Shown here piece by piece: positions 17,673-25,457 of a stretch of DNA of 64,000 nucleotides. The DNA is taken from assembly GCA_003242885.1 (NCBI GenBank), contig QKMZ01000001.1, positions 310,001 to 374,000 of the forward strand. The letters are read 5' to 3'. Under the pieces are notes generated by a model that was given only the letters and a program-made list of their open reading frames with translations, searched no databases and was not told the DNA's origin. The number at the start of each line of letters is the position of its first letter. Position 1 is the stretch's first letter. Made by a program: the position numbers and the translations under genes. Source of the DNA: Candidatus Melainabacteria bacterium. Its GTDB lineage: Bacteria > Cyanobacteriota > Vampirovibrionia > Obscuribacterales > Obscuribacteraceae.

Positions 17673-19145
17673 ATGTCACGTTCTTTTCTTTCAGACCTAA
17701 GCCAGAGATTCCTTTCAAAAGAGGAGCGTTTTTCGCGCCGCGAGATATTGAAGGGCATGATGGCGACGGCAGCAGGTTTGATGCTAAGCAGTGCGCTGCC
17801 AGGTAGTACGTTTGCCAAAGATGGACGGCGCGTAATCGTCATCGGTGCGGGCTTTTCGGGGCTAGCTGCTGCATTCGAGTTGTCTTGCGTCGGTTATGAC
17901 GTTGTGGTGCTGGAGGCGCGCGATCGTGTTGGTGGTCGTGTGCACACTCTGTACGATTTTGTTCAAGGAAAAACAGTTGAAGCCGGCGCAGAATTGATTG
18001 GTGCCAATCATCCGACCTGGCAAGCGTATGCCAAACGTTTCAAACTGGAGATGTTGGAGCGCACAGACTATCCTGACAGCGCCAAGCCTTGCTTCTTGAA
18101 TGGAAAATTGCTCAGTCCAAAAGAAGCTGAAGCGCTCTGGCATGAGGTAGACGAACAGCTCAACCTTTACAACGCTCTTGCTCAGAAGATCGATCCCATT
18201 CAACCCTGGAGAAGTCCAAACGCGCTCGCGCTCGATAACAAAACAGTCGATAGTTGGATCGATGATTTGAAGTGTTCTGAAGTTTGCAAGCGAGCGATCC
18301 GATTGGCAGAACGCTCTGATGCAAATGATCCGGGATGGGAGAGTTTGCTCGGGCGCCTTTGCATAATCAAAGGCGGCGGGCTGGAGAAGTACTGGACAGA
18401 CACCGAAGTTTATCGCTGCAAAGGTGGCAATCAGCAATTAGCTGAGAAGCTTGCGGATGCGGTAGGGCGAAACAAAATTCGGTTGGAAACACCGGTGGTC
18501 GCTGTTGATATTTTGGACGACAAGGTAAAAGTCGAATTAGAGAATGGAGAAGTTCTGGAAGCAGATGATGTGATACTAAGCGTGCCACCAGGCACGTGGA
18601 AAAGAATTACATTCACTCCTCCATTCCCGCCACAATTGTCGCCACAGATGTCGAACCAGGTGAAGTTTCTCTCTGAGGTCCGGAGCAGGTTTTGGGAGCA
18701 AGACAATCTGTCACCAGACTCTCTGAGCGATGGACCTGTTGCGGAAACTTGGGATGCAACAGATAAACAAGCAGATGAAGGACACGCTTGTTTGACAGTT
18801 TTTGCTGGTGGAAATGCGGCCGACAAAGGAAGAGGTTGGACACATGATCAGCGTATGGCTCATTACGCTCTTGAACTGGAGCGGATTTACCCACGCTATG
18901 GGCAGAATTTTATCAAGGGAATATTTGTTGATTGGCCATCGGATCCCTGGTCCCAAGCTGGTTATTCTGCGCCTGCACCGGGTCAGATTATTACTTTGGG
19001 TCCGATTCTCTATGGTGGTCTTGGGCGTTTGCACTTCGCAGGTGAACATACCAGTTTTGCTTTCCAGGGCTACATGGAAGGTGGATTGCACTCAGGCGCT
19101 TCTGTAGCGAAGCGCCTAGCACAGCGCGATAAGGTGGTGTCATGA
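17673..19145 (+). CDS. Tat-exported flavin-containing amine oxidase
   Basis: A 490-aa FAD-dependent oxidase of the monoamine oxidase/L-amino-acid oxidase family, likely oxidising an amine with release of H2O2. A twin-arginine signal 'SRREILKGMM' (R22, R23) followed by an Ala/Leu-rich stretch predicts folded export. The dinucleotide-binding motif 'VIGAGFSGLAAAFEL' and the 'EARDRVGGRVHT' motif bind FAD. The C terminus has the flavin-site signature 'LHFAGEHTS...GYMEGGLHSG'. The stop codon overlaps the serpin start by 4 nt (ATGA), so the two are translationally coupled. Substrate unknown. Confidence 0.92.
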   Translation: MSRSFLSDLSQRFLSKEERFSRREILKGMMATAAGLMLSSALPGSTFAKDGRRVIVIGAGFSGLAAAFELSCVGYDVVVLEARDRVGGRVHTLYDFVQGKTVEAGAELIGANHPTWQAYAKRFKLEMLERTDYPDSAKPCFLNGKLLSPKEAEALWHEVDEQLNLYNALAQKIDPIQPWRSPNALALDNKTVDSWIDDLKCSEVCKRAIRLAERSDANDPGWESLLGRLCIIKGGGLEKYWTDTEVYRCKGGNQQLAEKLADAVGRNKIRLETPVVAVDILDDKVKVELENGEVLEADDVILSVPPGTWKRITFTPPFPPQLSPQMSNQVKFLSEVRSRFWEQDNLSPDSLSDGPVAETWDATDKQADEGHACLTVFAGGNAADKGRGWTHDQRMAHYALELERIYPRYGQNFIKGIFVDWPSDPWSQAGYSAPAPGQIITLGPILYGGLGRLHFAGEHTSFAFQGYMEGGLHSGASVAKRLAQRDKVVS

Positions 19146-20326
19146 GCAGTTATGTAACTGAACCTAGCGAGACAATGAAGTCGACTGGCAAGATTTGCTT
19201 TCGATTGTTGAATGCGTTGTCTGGCAGCAACGAGAATGTTTGCATATCGCCCTTGAGCATTAGCATTGCAATGCAATTAGCACTATCTGGTGCCGCTGGC
19301 AACACGCTTGATGAAATGCTGAACGCGCTGGATATTCATTGTGCAGGGCGTGATGCACTCGCTAACGATTACTACAATTCAATGACTCAGCTTTTGGGGC
19401 AGCCGGTTCGTGGATTTGAAGGTCCTGGCGCGAAGCTGGAGTTTAGTGTCGCGAACTCATTGTGGTCGCATGAGTCGGTTCTTCTGCATCCGGGCTTTGT
19501 TGACTATCTTCAGAGATATTACGCTGCAGAGGCGTATAGTATGAATTTTGCAAATCCGCATACGGTCAACGCAATAAACGCCTGGGTTTCAGCAAAAACC
19601 AACGGTAAAATCCCAGCGATAGTGTCAGATCTTGTACCAGAGCATTTTCTTCTTCTTATCAATTGCGCATACTTTAAGGCTCGCTGGGCCGCACAGTTTA
19701 ATAAGTTCGATACCATTCAAGACAACTTTTTCTTGTATGGCGAAAGTCCGGTAGAAGTTGCGATGATGCGGATGAATTCTACGCTGGCATATTATAGGGA
19801 CCAGAACTGCGAGATAGCAGCATTACCCTACACTGATAAGCGCTTTTGCATGTATGTGATTCTGCCTGCAAAAGGCACATCGCTAAAACATTTTGTTGCA
19901 AGCTTCAGCCAAGAACAATATTGGAGGTCGATTGCTGCCATGACTGACCATCAAGGTCAATTCTCGATGCCACGTTTTAAGTTTCAGTATGGCCAATTCA
20001 TGCGGTCTCACCTCGCGCAGCTCGGCATCAAGGAAGCTTTCTCGGAGCAGGCTAATTTCTGGAATATGCTTTCACCCAACCAGCCGAAATTGCCATTTTT
20101 CAAAATTGATGAAGTTATTCACAGGACCTTTATCGATGTGAATGAAGAAGGCACGGAAGCTGCCGCGGCCACTGCGGTCATGATGTGGGGAGCAGCTGCC
20201 AGACAGGCACCGCCACCGTTCCAGATGGTAGTCGACCGGCCCTTTATGTTTGTCATTGCAGAAAAAAAATCTGACGCGATTCTATTTGCAGGCAGCGTTC
20301 AAGATCCTCGGCATCTCGGCGCGTAG
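19142..20326 (+). CDS. Serpin (serine protease inhibitor)
   Basis: A 394-aa serpin, a suicide inhibitor that traps serine or cysteine proteases. The N-terminal 'NVCISPLSISIAMQLALSGA' and central 'LLINCAYFKARWAAQF' are classic serpin signatures. The C terminus has 'FIDVNEEGTEAAAATAV' and 'DRPFMFVI'. The hinge GTEAAAAT is all small residues, as in inhibitory members. The reactive loop (AVMMWGAAARQAPPPF) is about five residues longer than in alpha-1-antitrypsin, so P1 is uncertain: Ala would suggest an elastase-like target, Arg a trypsin-like one. No signal peptide is seen. It overlaps the amine oxidase gene by 4 nt. Confidence 0.95.
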   Translation: MSSYVTEPSETMKSTGKICFRLLNALSGSNENVCISPLSISIAMQLALSGAAGNTLDEMLNALDIHCAGRDALANDYYNSMTQLLGQPVRGFEGPGAKLEFSVANSLWSHESVLLHPGFVDYLQRYYAAEAYSMNFANPHTVNAINAWVSAKTNGKIPAIVSDLVPEHFLLLINCAYFKARWAAQFNKFDTIQDNFFLYGESPVEVAMMRMNSTLAYYRDQNCEIAALPYTDKRFCMYVILPAKGTSLKHFVASFSQEQYWRSIAAMTDHQGQFSMPRFKFQYGQFMRSHLAQLGIKEAFSEQANFWNMLSPNQPKLPFFKIDEVIHRTFIDVNEEGTEAAAATAVMMWGAAARQAPPPFQMVVDRPFMFVIAEKKSDAILFAGSVQDPRHLGA

Positions 20327-20336
20327 ACGCTCAAGA

Positions 20337-21518
20337 TCAGAAATCTGTTGTTGCGGGTGAACGTTTTGCGCCCAGTGCTAAAACAATAGGCAGCATGAAA
20401 AATGGCGCCAATGCGCTAATTGCTAGTCCCCAGCTAAGCGATGAGTGGTCGGCAATCACGCCGACTGCCCAGGGCATAAATATTCCTCCGGCGTTTCCAA
20501 ATGCAGCTAGCGCACCGAACATGGTGGCACCACCATTTGGGTACTTGTCTGCAGTTATCGCCAGCATGGTCGGCCATAGACAGCTGCCGGTAAGACCCGC
20601 CAGTACACAAGCGCCCAAGGCAATCACTTTGATAGGAAAGAAAGAACCTAGTAGGAAGAGGACGACAGATATCCCGCATCCCCAGGCCATGATAGTTACT
20701 GGATCAAGTTTTTCACTAAGTGCACCGATGCCCATTCGACCTATCGCCATGCAGATAGAGAAGAGAAATAGAGCAGTGCCACCAACCCATTGCGGATATT
20801 TCAGCGCTAGTTCGGCGTAGGCCGGAAGCCATTGAGCCATGCCGAGTTCTGTCGCACCGCCCAAGAAAATTGCGACTAGCGCGCCGAAGAACCAGATGTC
20901 CGTGACAAGCTTGAGGAACGGGGTGCGCGCCGCACCCTCCTCTGTAAGAGAGGGAAACTTTTGCGAACCAAGCGCAAATATGAGCAAGATTGGCAGTGGA
21001 ATGAGAATGAGACATGCCGCGCGCCAGGAGATATTGCACTGTAAGGCGGCAGTTCCGGCAAGTACCGTTACGGTTGCACCGACACAGTAGAAAGAATGCA
21101 GCCAATTCATTGAAGCAGAACGATTTTCTGGATTAATAGCCGAGACAACAGGACTCAGCACCATGTCGAGAACGCCGGCGCCCACACCCATGATAAAGTT
21201 TGCAACCAGCAGTACTGTGTAATTGGGCGACCACGATGTTATCGCTAGACCTGTAGCTAATAGTAAATTGCCTGCGATGGCAAATGATTTTGCACCGATT
21301 CTGTCTGCCAGTGGACCGGTTACCAAAATCGCTAAGGTCAGGCCGATGAATGCGAGCGAGCCAATGCGACCAAGCTCTTCTTGTGTTAAACCCGTCCCAC
21401 TTGCGCCAGGAAATGAATGTTGTATTGACACAAGAAAGATCGGCAATAAATTGATGCCGATTGCCAGGCTCATCATCGCGCCATAGCAGAGGTATGTAAG
21501 TAGTCGCGCTTGACTCAT
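20337..21518 (-). CDS. MFS permease, sugar-type
   Basis: A 12-TM major facilitator. Motif A is reduced ('GPLADRIGAKSF'), with 'GVGAGVLDMVLSPVVS' in TM4-5, as in FucP-like and other solute permeases. I start at the ATG at 21518 (MSQARLLTYL), with GGAA upstream. The ten extra codons from 21548 would be encoded by an intergenic CATGGCAT repeat-like sequence. Its position last in a minus-strand set with an aldolase, a D-lyxose isomerase and a HAD phosphatase suggests a sugar or sugar-alcohol substrate (inference). Confidence 0.87.
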   Translation of the reverse strand: MSQARLLTYLCYGAMMSLAIGINLLPIFLVSIQHSFPGASGTGLTQEELGRIGSLAFIGLTLAILVTGPLADRIGAKSFAIAGNLLLATGLAITSWSPNYTVLLVANFIMGVGAGVLDMVLSPVVSAINPENRSASMNWLHSFYCVGATVTVLAGTAALQCNISWRAACLILIPLPILLIFALGSQKFPSLTEEGAARTPFLKLVTDIWFFGALVAIFLGGATELGMAQWLPAYAELALKYPQWVGGTALFLFSICMAIGRMGIGALSEKLDPVTIMAWGCGISVVLFLLGSFFPIKVIALGACVLAGLTGSCLWPTMLAITADKYPNGGATMFGALAAFGNAGGIFMPWAVGVIADHSSLSWGLAISALAPFFMLPIVLALGAKRSPATTDF

Positions 21519-21580
21519 GATTTCCGTGGAAACGGCAATGCCATGCATCGCCTTGTTCTCGATTCCTTATTTAGCAGAGC

Positions 21581-21610
21581 GTAGGGGCGATACATGGCAT
21601 CGCCCGGTTT
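21581..21610. repeat. GTAGGGGCG palindromic repeat, copy between HAD and MFS genes
   Basis: GTAGGGGCGATACATGGCATCGCCCGGTTT. The arms GGGCGAT/ATCGCCC form a hairpin. The terminal CGGTTTA supplies the stop codon of the HAD gene on the minus strand. Confidence 0.85.
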
Positions 21611-22292
21611 ACGAATGAGCTTTCTCTGGGATTGGGCAACCTTGAGCCAGCCACTCGCGAACATGATGCAGTGATTCGAAAACACCTTCTGCGATACTGC
21701 GAGATTCATCGGATGCTGGAAGTAAATCCGGCACGAGGCACGAACGCATTCCGCCGGCGCGCGCTGCCATTAGCCCGCTGTGAGCATCTTCTAAAACCAG
21801 GCAATTGTCGGCTGTGAGCTTCAGCTCTCCTTGTGCTTTCAAGAAAATATCCGGGTTTGGCTTTCCGCGCTCGACCATATCGCCGCCGATGACGACAACA
21901 AAGTAATCGAAAATTTCGTGGTGCTTGAGACGTTCGATTGCTTCTTTTTGGACGGTCGATGTTCCAACCGCGCAAGGAACATTGTTTTCCTTTGCCCAAA
22001 CTAGAAGCTCTCGCACTCCGGGTTTCAGAGGAAGGCCTTCTTTCTTGTGCAGCTCTTCATAAAGATATGCGGCGCGGTCATGAAACTTCGCTTTGTCGAA
22101 GCCAATGCCGAATTCTTGCGCAAGAACTATCTCGGCGTCGGCCACGGTAATTCCGATGAGCTGCAGGTAGAGTTCGTCCGTCAGGTCGAACCCCATTTCT
22201 TTCGCAGCCTGAGTCCAAGACCGCTTGTAGTGCAGCTCGGTGTCAAGCAACAAACCGTCCATATCAAAAATCAAAGCATGAGGAGTGCGCAT
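21609..22292 (-). CDS. HAD superfamily sugar-phosphate phosphatase or phosphoglucomutase-like
   Basis: A 227-aa HAD subfamily IA hydrolase of the beta-phosphoglucomutase/sugar-phosphatase type. Motif I is 'FDMDGLLLDTE' (nucleophile and acid-base Asp), with a cap domain at ~18-90. Motif II is 'GTSTVQKEAI', motif III Lys is in 'RGKPNPDIFL', and motif IV is 'LVLEDAHSG'. It most likely dephosphorylates a sugar phosphate in the cytoplasm. It is followed by the MFS gene and preceded by the D-lyxose isomerase gene, with repeat elements on both sides. The exact substrate cannot be read from the sequence. Confidence 0.88.
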   Translation of the reverse strand: MRTPHALIFDMDGLLLDTELHYKRSWTQAAKEMGFDLTDELYLQLIGITVADAEIVLAQEFGIGFDKAKFHDRAAYLYEELHKKEGLPLKPGVRELLVWAKENNVPCAVGTSTVQKEAIERLKHHEIFDYFVVVIGGDMVERGKPNPDIFLKAQGELKLTADNCLVLEDAHSGLMAARAGGMRSCLVPDLLPASDESRSIAEGVFESLHHVREWLAQGCPIPEKAHS

Positions 22293-22305
22293 TTTCTTTC
22301 CTATT

Positions 22306-22335
22306 GTAGGGGCGATGCCGTGCGTCGCCCGGTTT
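22306..22335. repeat. GTAGGGGCG palindromic repeat, tandem copy 1 (isomerase-HAD junction)
   Basis: GTAGGGGCGATGCCGTGCGTCGCCCGGTTT. GGGCGATGC pairs with GCGTCGCCC with one G-T wobble and a 3-nt loop. It lies 13 bp upstream of a second copy. Confidence 0.88.
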
Positions 22336-22348
22336 TAGTTTTTGTCCT

Positions 22349-22377
22349 GTAGGGGCGATGCCATGCATCGACCGGTA
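22349..22377. repeat. GTAGGGGCG palindromic repeat, tandem copy 2 (isomerase-HAD junction)
   Basis: GTAGGGGCGATGCCATGCATCGACCGGTA. The same element as copy 1, with one arm mismatch. Confidence 0.88.
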
Positions 22378-22421
22378 TAAGACTCACATCTTATTTCAGA
22401 CAATCAAGTTCAGAAGGAAAC

Positions 22422-22985
22422 CTAGCAGCAAGGAGTCAGAACCTTTTCGTCCGCTTCTGGAGCTTGGAAAATGTCGATCTTCTTGTTGGCGAATACGTTG
22501 TCGGTTTCCTCATTGCAGTAGGTGCTCACCTCACCAATCAACGCGGGGCCACCGACTGGTGCGAATTCGTGCCAGACGCCTGAAGTCAGTGTGACTCTTT
22601 CGCCTTCGCTCAATTCAAAAGGTTCGCCGGATTTCTTGGTTTCCATCTTGCGATTGATTTTGATTTCAACCGTTCCTTCCGCTTTGTGTTCTTCCGGGTT
22701 CTTATTCCAAAGCGTAAACTTCACTCTGCCGTGGCGAACGATGATGTCTTCTTTCTTTTCATAGTGAGTGTGGCAAGGCGTCACCATGTTTTCTCGCGCG
22801 TACATGATCTTTTCGCAGTATTCAGGCTCGTTGCACAAAAGGACTTCAACCAGACCGGCTTTCTCGTATTCGCCCAGTCCAAAATCGGTTGCGCACCACT
22901 CTGGTTCTGGCGGAAGTTTCCAGTTGTGTTTTTTCAAGCACTCTGCGGCTTCTTTCAGGAGCATATTGATTTCGCTCTGCTTCAT
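22422..22985 (-). CDS. D-lyxose ketol-isomerase (cupin)
   Basis: A 187-aa cupin of the D-lyxose isomerase family, interconverting D-lyxose and D-xylulose (or D-mannose and D-fructose in some members) with a divalent metal. The metal site is readable as 'CHTHYEKKEDI' (two His and a Glu) plus the second-motif His in 'SGVWHEFAP'. N-terminal 'EPEWCATDFGLGEYEKAGLVEVLL' is family-typical. The ATG at 22985 is preceded by GGAGAAAG. Its neighbours, an aldolase upstream and a HAD phosphatase and MFS permease downstream, support a small catabolic set for an unusual sugar (inference). Confidence 0.9.
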   Translation of the reverse strand: MKQSEINMLLKEAAECLKKHNWKLPPEPEWCATDFGLGEYEKAGLVEVLLCNEPEYCEKIMYARENMVTPCHTHYEKKEDIIVRHGRVKFTLWNKNPEEHKAEGTVEIKINRKMETKKSGEPFELSEGERVTLTSGVWHEFAPVGGPALIGEVSTYCNEETDNVFANKKIDIFQAPEADEKVLTPCC

Positions 22986-23079
22986 TGTCTTTCTCCTGTT
23001 TTCGCTTTCGAATGAATTCTCATTTCGGCTGCGAATTTAGATAGTTCTGGATTTGGATGCTCTTCGGTTTACACACAGC

Positions 23080-23110
23080 TCAGGGCATGGCATCGCCCAT
23101 CGCCCTTACA
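23080..23110. repeat. Degenerate GTAGGGGCG repeat (aldolase-isomerase junction)
   Basis: The minus strand reads CTGTAAGGGCGATGGGCGATGCCATGCCC, a diverged copy of the family found at the other junctions of this cluster. Confidence 0.6.
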
Positions 23111-23123
23111 GGGAAGACTAGTT

Positions 23124-23969
23124 TTACTTCACTGCCACGCCTTCGCGAATGTGCTTAAGTGCAGTCTTGGCGCTTTCACCGTGGTGAAGAACAGCTTGCA
23201 ATGCTTTGGTCATGCCAATCGGATCTTCGTGCTGAATGATGTTGCGCCCGTAGATAAGACCAGCGACGCCCTCAGCAACGAGCTTTTCAGTGTGCTCCAA
23301 AATAGCTTGGTTGGAAGCACGCCCGCCGCCGCGCACGCAGACCGGAACTCCCGACGCTGCTTCAATGACTTTGTCGAATTCTTCTTCTGGATCCGTCGGA
23401 TCTGTCTTGATCAAGTCAGCGCCAAGTTCTGCAGCCATGCGCGCCAGAGTCACTACGCGAGCCGGAGTGAGATCGCCTTCCATATCGCCTTTATTGTTGC
23501 GGCGGAATGACAATGGCTCGATACCCATGGGCATACCATAACGGTCGCAGATGTTTTTCAAGCGAAGGATATTGCGCACACATTGCTCAAGCATCTCAGG
23601 GAATTCGTCCACTTGCAGAAGATTGAGCAGTATGCAAGCAGCATCGAGCCTGACCGCCAGTTCGACGGCACCTTCATAAGCTTCGCAAAACAAGCGTGAT
23701 GACGGCAGCACATCGTTGTAGAAATTTGCCGTGTCCGCGCGCAGCATAAGCGCCGGTTTGGTTCGTCCTGGCAACTTTTGTAGATGTGGCGCTTCGCCTG
23801 GTGATAACAGCATGGCGTCCGGGTTAGCTTCAGCCAATGTCTTCACCACCTTGTCCATGTTTTCAATGCCATCCAAGAAGGCTGCATTGTTAAACAAAGC
23901 GTGGTCAATAGCCACAATCATTGTGCGCTTGGATTCAGGGTGGAAAAGGCGGTTTAAACGATAATGCAT
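23124..23969 (-). CDS. DeoC/LsrF-type class I aldolase
   Basis: A TIM-barrel Schiff-base aldolase of the DeoC/FbaB/LsrF family, 281 aa from the ATG at 23969, which has AGAGGA 7 nt upstream. The ORF-track start at 24170 adds 67 residues without family character. 'TMIVAIDHALF' is the conserved N-terminal strand. 'GADLIKTDPT' carries the probable Schiff-base lysine. 'PVCVRGGG' and 'GLIYGRNIIQHEDP' form the phosphate-binding end. It cleaves or forms a ketose phosphate in the cytoplasm; the substrate is unknown. It appears to be the first gene of the minus-strand sugar cluster. Confidence 0.88.
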   Translation of the reverse strand: MHYRLNRLFHPESKRTMIVAIDHALFNNAAFLDGIENMDKVVKTLAEANPDAMLLSPGEAPHLQKLPGRTKPALMLRADTANFYNDVLPSSRLFCEAYEGAVELAVRLDAACILLNLLQVDEFPEMLEQCVRNILRLKNICDRYGMPMGIEPLSFRRNNKGDMEGDLTPARVVTLARMAAELGADLIKTDPTDPEEEFDKVIEAASGVPVCVRGGGRASNQAILEHTEKLVAEGVAGLIYGRNIIQHEDPIGMTKALQAVLHHGESAKTALKHIREGVAVK

Positions 23970-24292
23970 CAAAATATCCTCTGAAGTTTTCAACAGTTCA
24001 GACGGGGCGCCACATGCGTTGGCAGATCTTAACACGCATAATGCGCGATTCTGCGCCTGCACAATACTTTCCAGTTTTCTCCGGAAGTTAATCCTTATGT
24101 GACTCATGCGGTTAACCAAGAATACGAAAGCAGCTTTTTCGCCCTGTCCAATTGGCAACCGCCGAAACACGCGGGGCGACCGTTTTAACGCAAAAGTGAG
24201 AGTCCATCGGTTATCATCCTTTCTTTCAGATCTTTCTGTTCTTTCAATTAGGATGGGCGACTTGATGCGTTGCCCGGCGTGGGGAGAGTTCT
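23970..24292. other. Divergent intergenic region, aldolase / Rieske genes
   Basis: About 320 bp without a credible gene. It should hold both divergent promoters. The only clear element is a degenerate GTAGGGGCG-type repeat at 24249-24280, immediately before the Rieske gene's Shine-Dalgarno. Confidence 0.5.
24249..24280. repeat. Degenerate GTAGGGGCG-type repeat before the Rieske gene
   Basis: TTAGGATGGGCGACTTGATGCGTTGCCCGGCG. GGGCGAC and the inverted TGCCC arm plus terminal CCGG match the family only loosely. Confidence 0.5.
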
Positions 24293-25402
24293 ATGCAGCA
24301 AGTCGTCAATAAAGCCAGCGAGCTACTGGCAGGGTTGGAGCGCGGAGAATCATTGCCGTCGAGCTGGTACACCGACCCGGAAATGACGGAGCAAGAAATT
24401 CACAAGATCTTCCGCAAGGCTTGGCAATATGTGGGGCCCACGCAAAAGCTCAAAAACATCGGCGACTTTATCACTGGTTATGTCGGTGGAATTCCCGTAG
24501 TAGTTGTTCGTAACGACCAGGGACTTCAAGGATTCGTCAATGTTTGCCGCCATCGTCGCCATGAGGTGATGAAAGACTGCGGCAACGCGAAGATAATGCA
24601 ATGCCGCTACCACGCTTGGACGTATGATCTGTGCGGTGAATTGAAAGCAGCGCCTCGCTCTGATCGCGAGCCGAATTTTTCAGTGTCGGACTATCCGCTT
24701 TTGCCAATCAAGGTAGAAACGTTGGGTCCGTGGGTGTTCGCAAATGCTGATCAGGACAGCAAGCCGCTGGTAACTTATTTCGGGCCATTGTTGGACATTA
24801 TCGCTGAATCCGGTATCGATTTGGATTCGCTCGAGCTCTGGAGTCGCGATGAATGGGATGCGCGCGCCAACTGGAAGACGATGTTGGAAAATTATCTCGA
24901 GTGCTATCACTGTCCGGTCGCGCACCCTGGATTTAGCGCTGCGATAGATGTAGACCAAGATAGTTACAAGCTTACGCCGTACGAATGGTTTTCCAGTCAA
25001 GTCGGTTATGTTCGCCAGTCAGCCTTGGAAGGCCAAGCGAAGGTCAAAACCTATGATGCAAAAGGTTCTGTGAAACAAGCTCAATACCATTTGCTCTGGC
25101 CGAATTTCACTATTAACATCAATCCTGGATTTCCCAATCTTTCAATTGATGTTTGGTTGCCCAATGGACCAAACACTGCCAAAGGTTTTTCAGAACAGTA
25201 TTTTGCCCCAGGTGTCGACAAAGCATGGGCCGAAGAACTCATTCACTTCAATACTGAAGTCGGTTTAGAAGATGACGTGCTGACGAATTCTGTGCAGCTT
25301 GGATTGATGGGTGGCACGCCGAGCGTGGGGCGCTTTCTCACGAACAGCGAACATCTATGCATTCACTTTCAGAAGCTTGTCGTCAATGCGATGTGCGAGT
25401 AG
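24293..25402 (+). CDS. Rieske non-heme iron oxygenase, alpha-subunit type
   Basis: A 369-aa aromatic-ring-hydroxylating or choline-monooxygenase-like oxygenase. The Rieske [2Fe-2S] site is 'CRHRRHEV' with 'CRYHAWTYD' (CxH...CxxH). The catalytic domain has the mononuclear iron motif 'NYLECYHCPVAHP' (two His; a C-terminal Asp/Glu is expected further on). A reductase partner is not adjacent, so electrons must come from a protein encoded elsewhere. GGGGAGAG precedes the ATG. It lies 55 bp upstream of a GH63-like glucosidase in the same direction, so the two may share a transcript. Substrate unknown. Confidence 0.92.
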   Translation: MQQVVNKASELLAGLERGESLPSSWYTDPEMTEQEIHKIFRKAWQYVGPTQKLKNIGDFITGYVGGIPVVVVRNDQGLQGFVNVCRHRRHEVMKDCGNAKIMQCRYHAWTYDLCGELKAAPRSDREPNFSVSDYPLLPIKVETLGPWVFANADQDSKPLVTYFGPLLDIIAESGIDLDSLELWSRDEWDARANWKTMLENYLECYHCPVAHPGFSAAIDVDQDSYKLTPYEWFSSQVGYVRQSALEGQAKVKTYDAKGSVKQAQYHLLWPNFTININPGFPNLSIDVWLPNGPNTAKGFSEQYFAPGVDKAWAEELIHFNTEVGLEDDVLTNSVQLGLMGGTPSVGRFLTNSEHLCIHFQKLVVNAMCE

Positions 25403-25457
25403 AAGACTTTGATTTAAAGCGGGCTTAAAACTAGGAAACAAGGAAACTGGCAGCAGC

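Noticed and set aside
17314-17673. HigB toxin gene next to the higA-like pseudogene
   Set aside because: No frame in this interval encodes a HigB-like protein; only a 67-aa membrane ORF is present.
24103-24170. Track start of the aldolase at 24170
   Set aside because: The extra 67 residues lack family similarity, while ATG 23969 has AGAGGA correctly spaced and begins at the family's usual N terminus.
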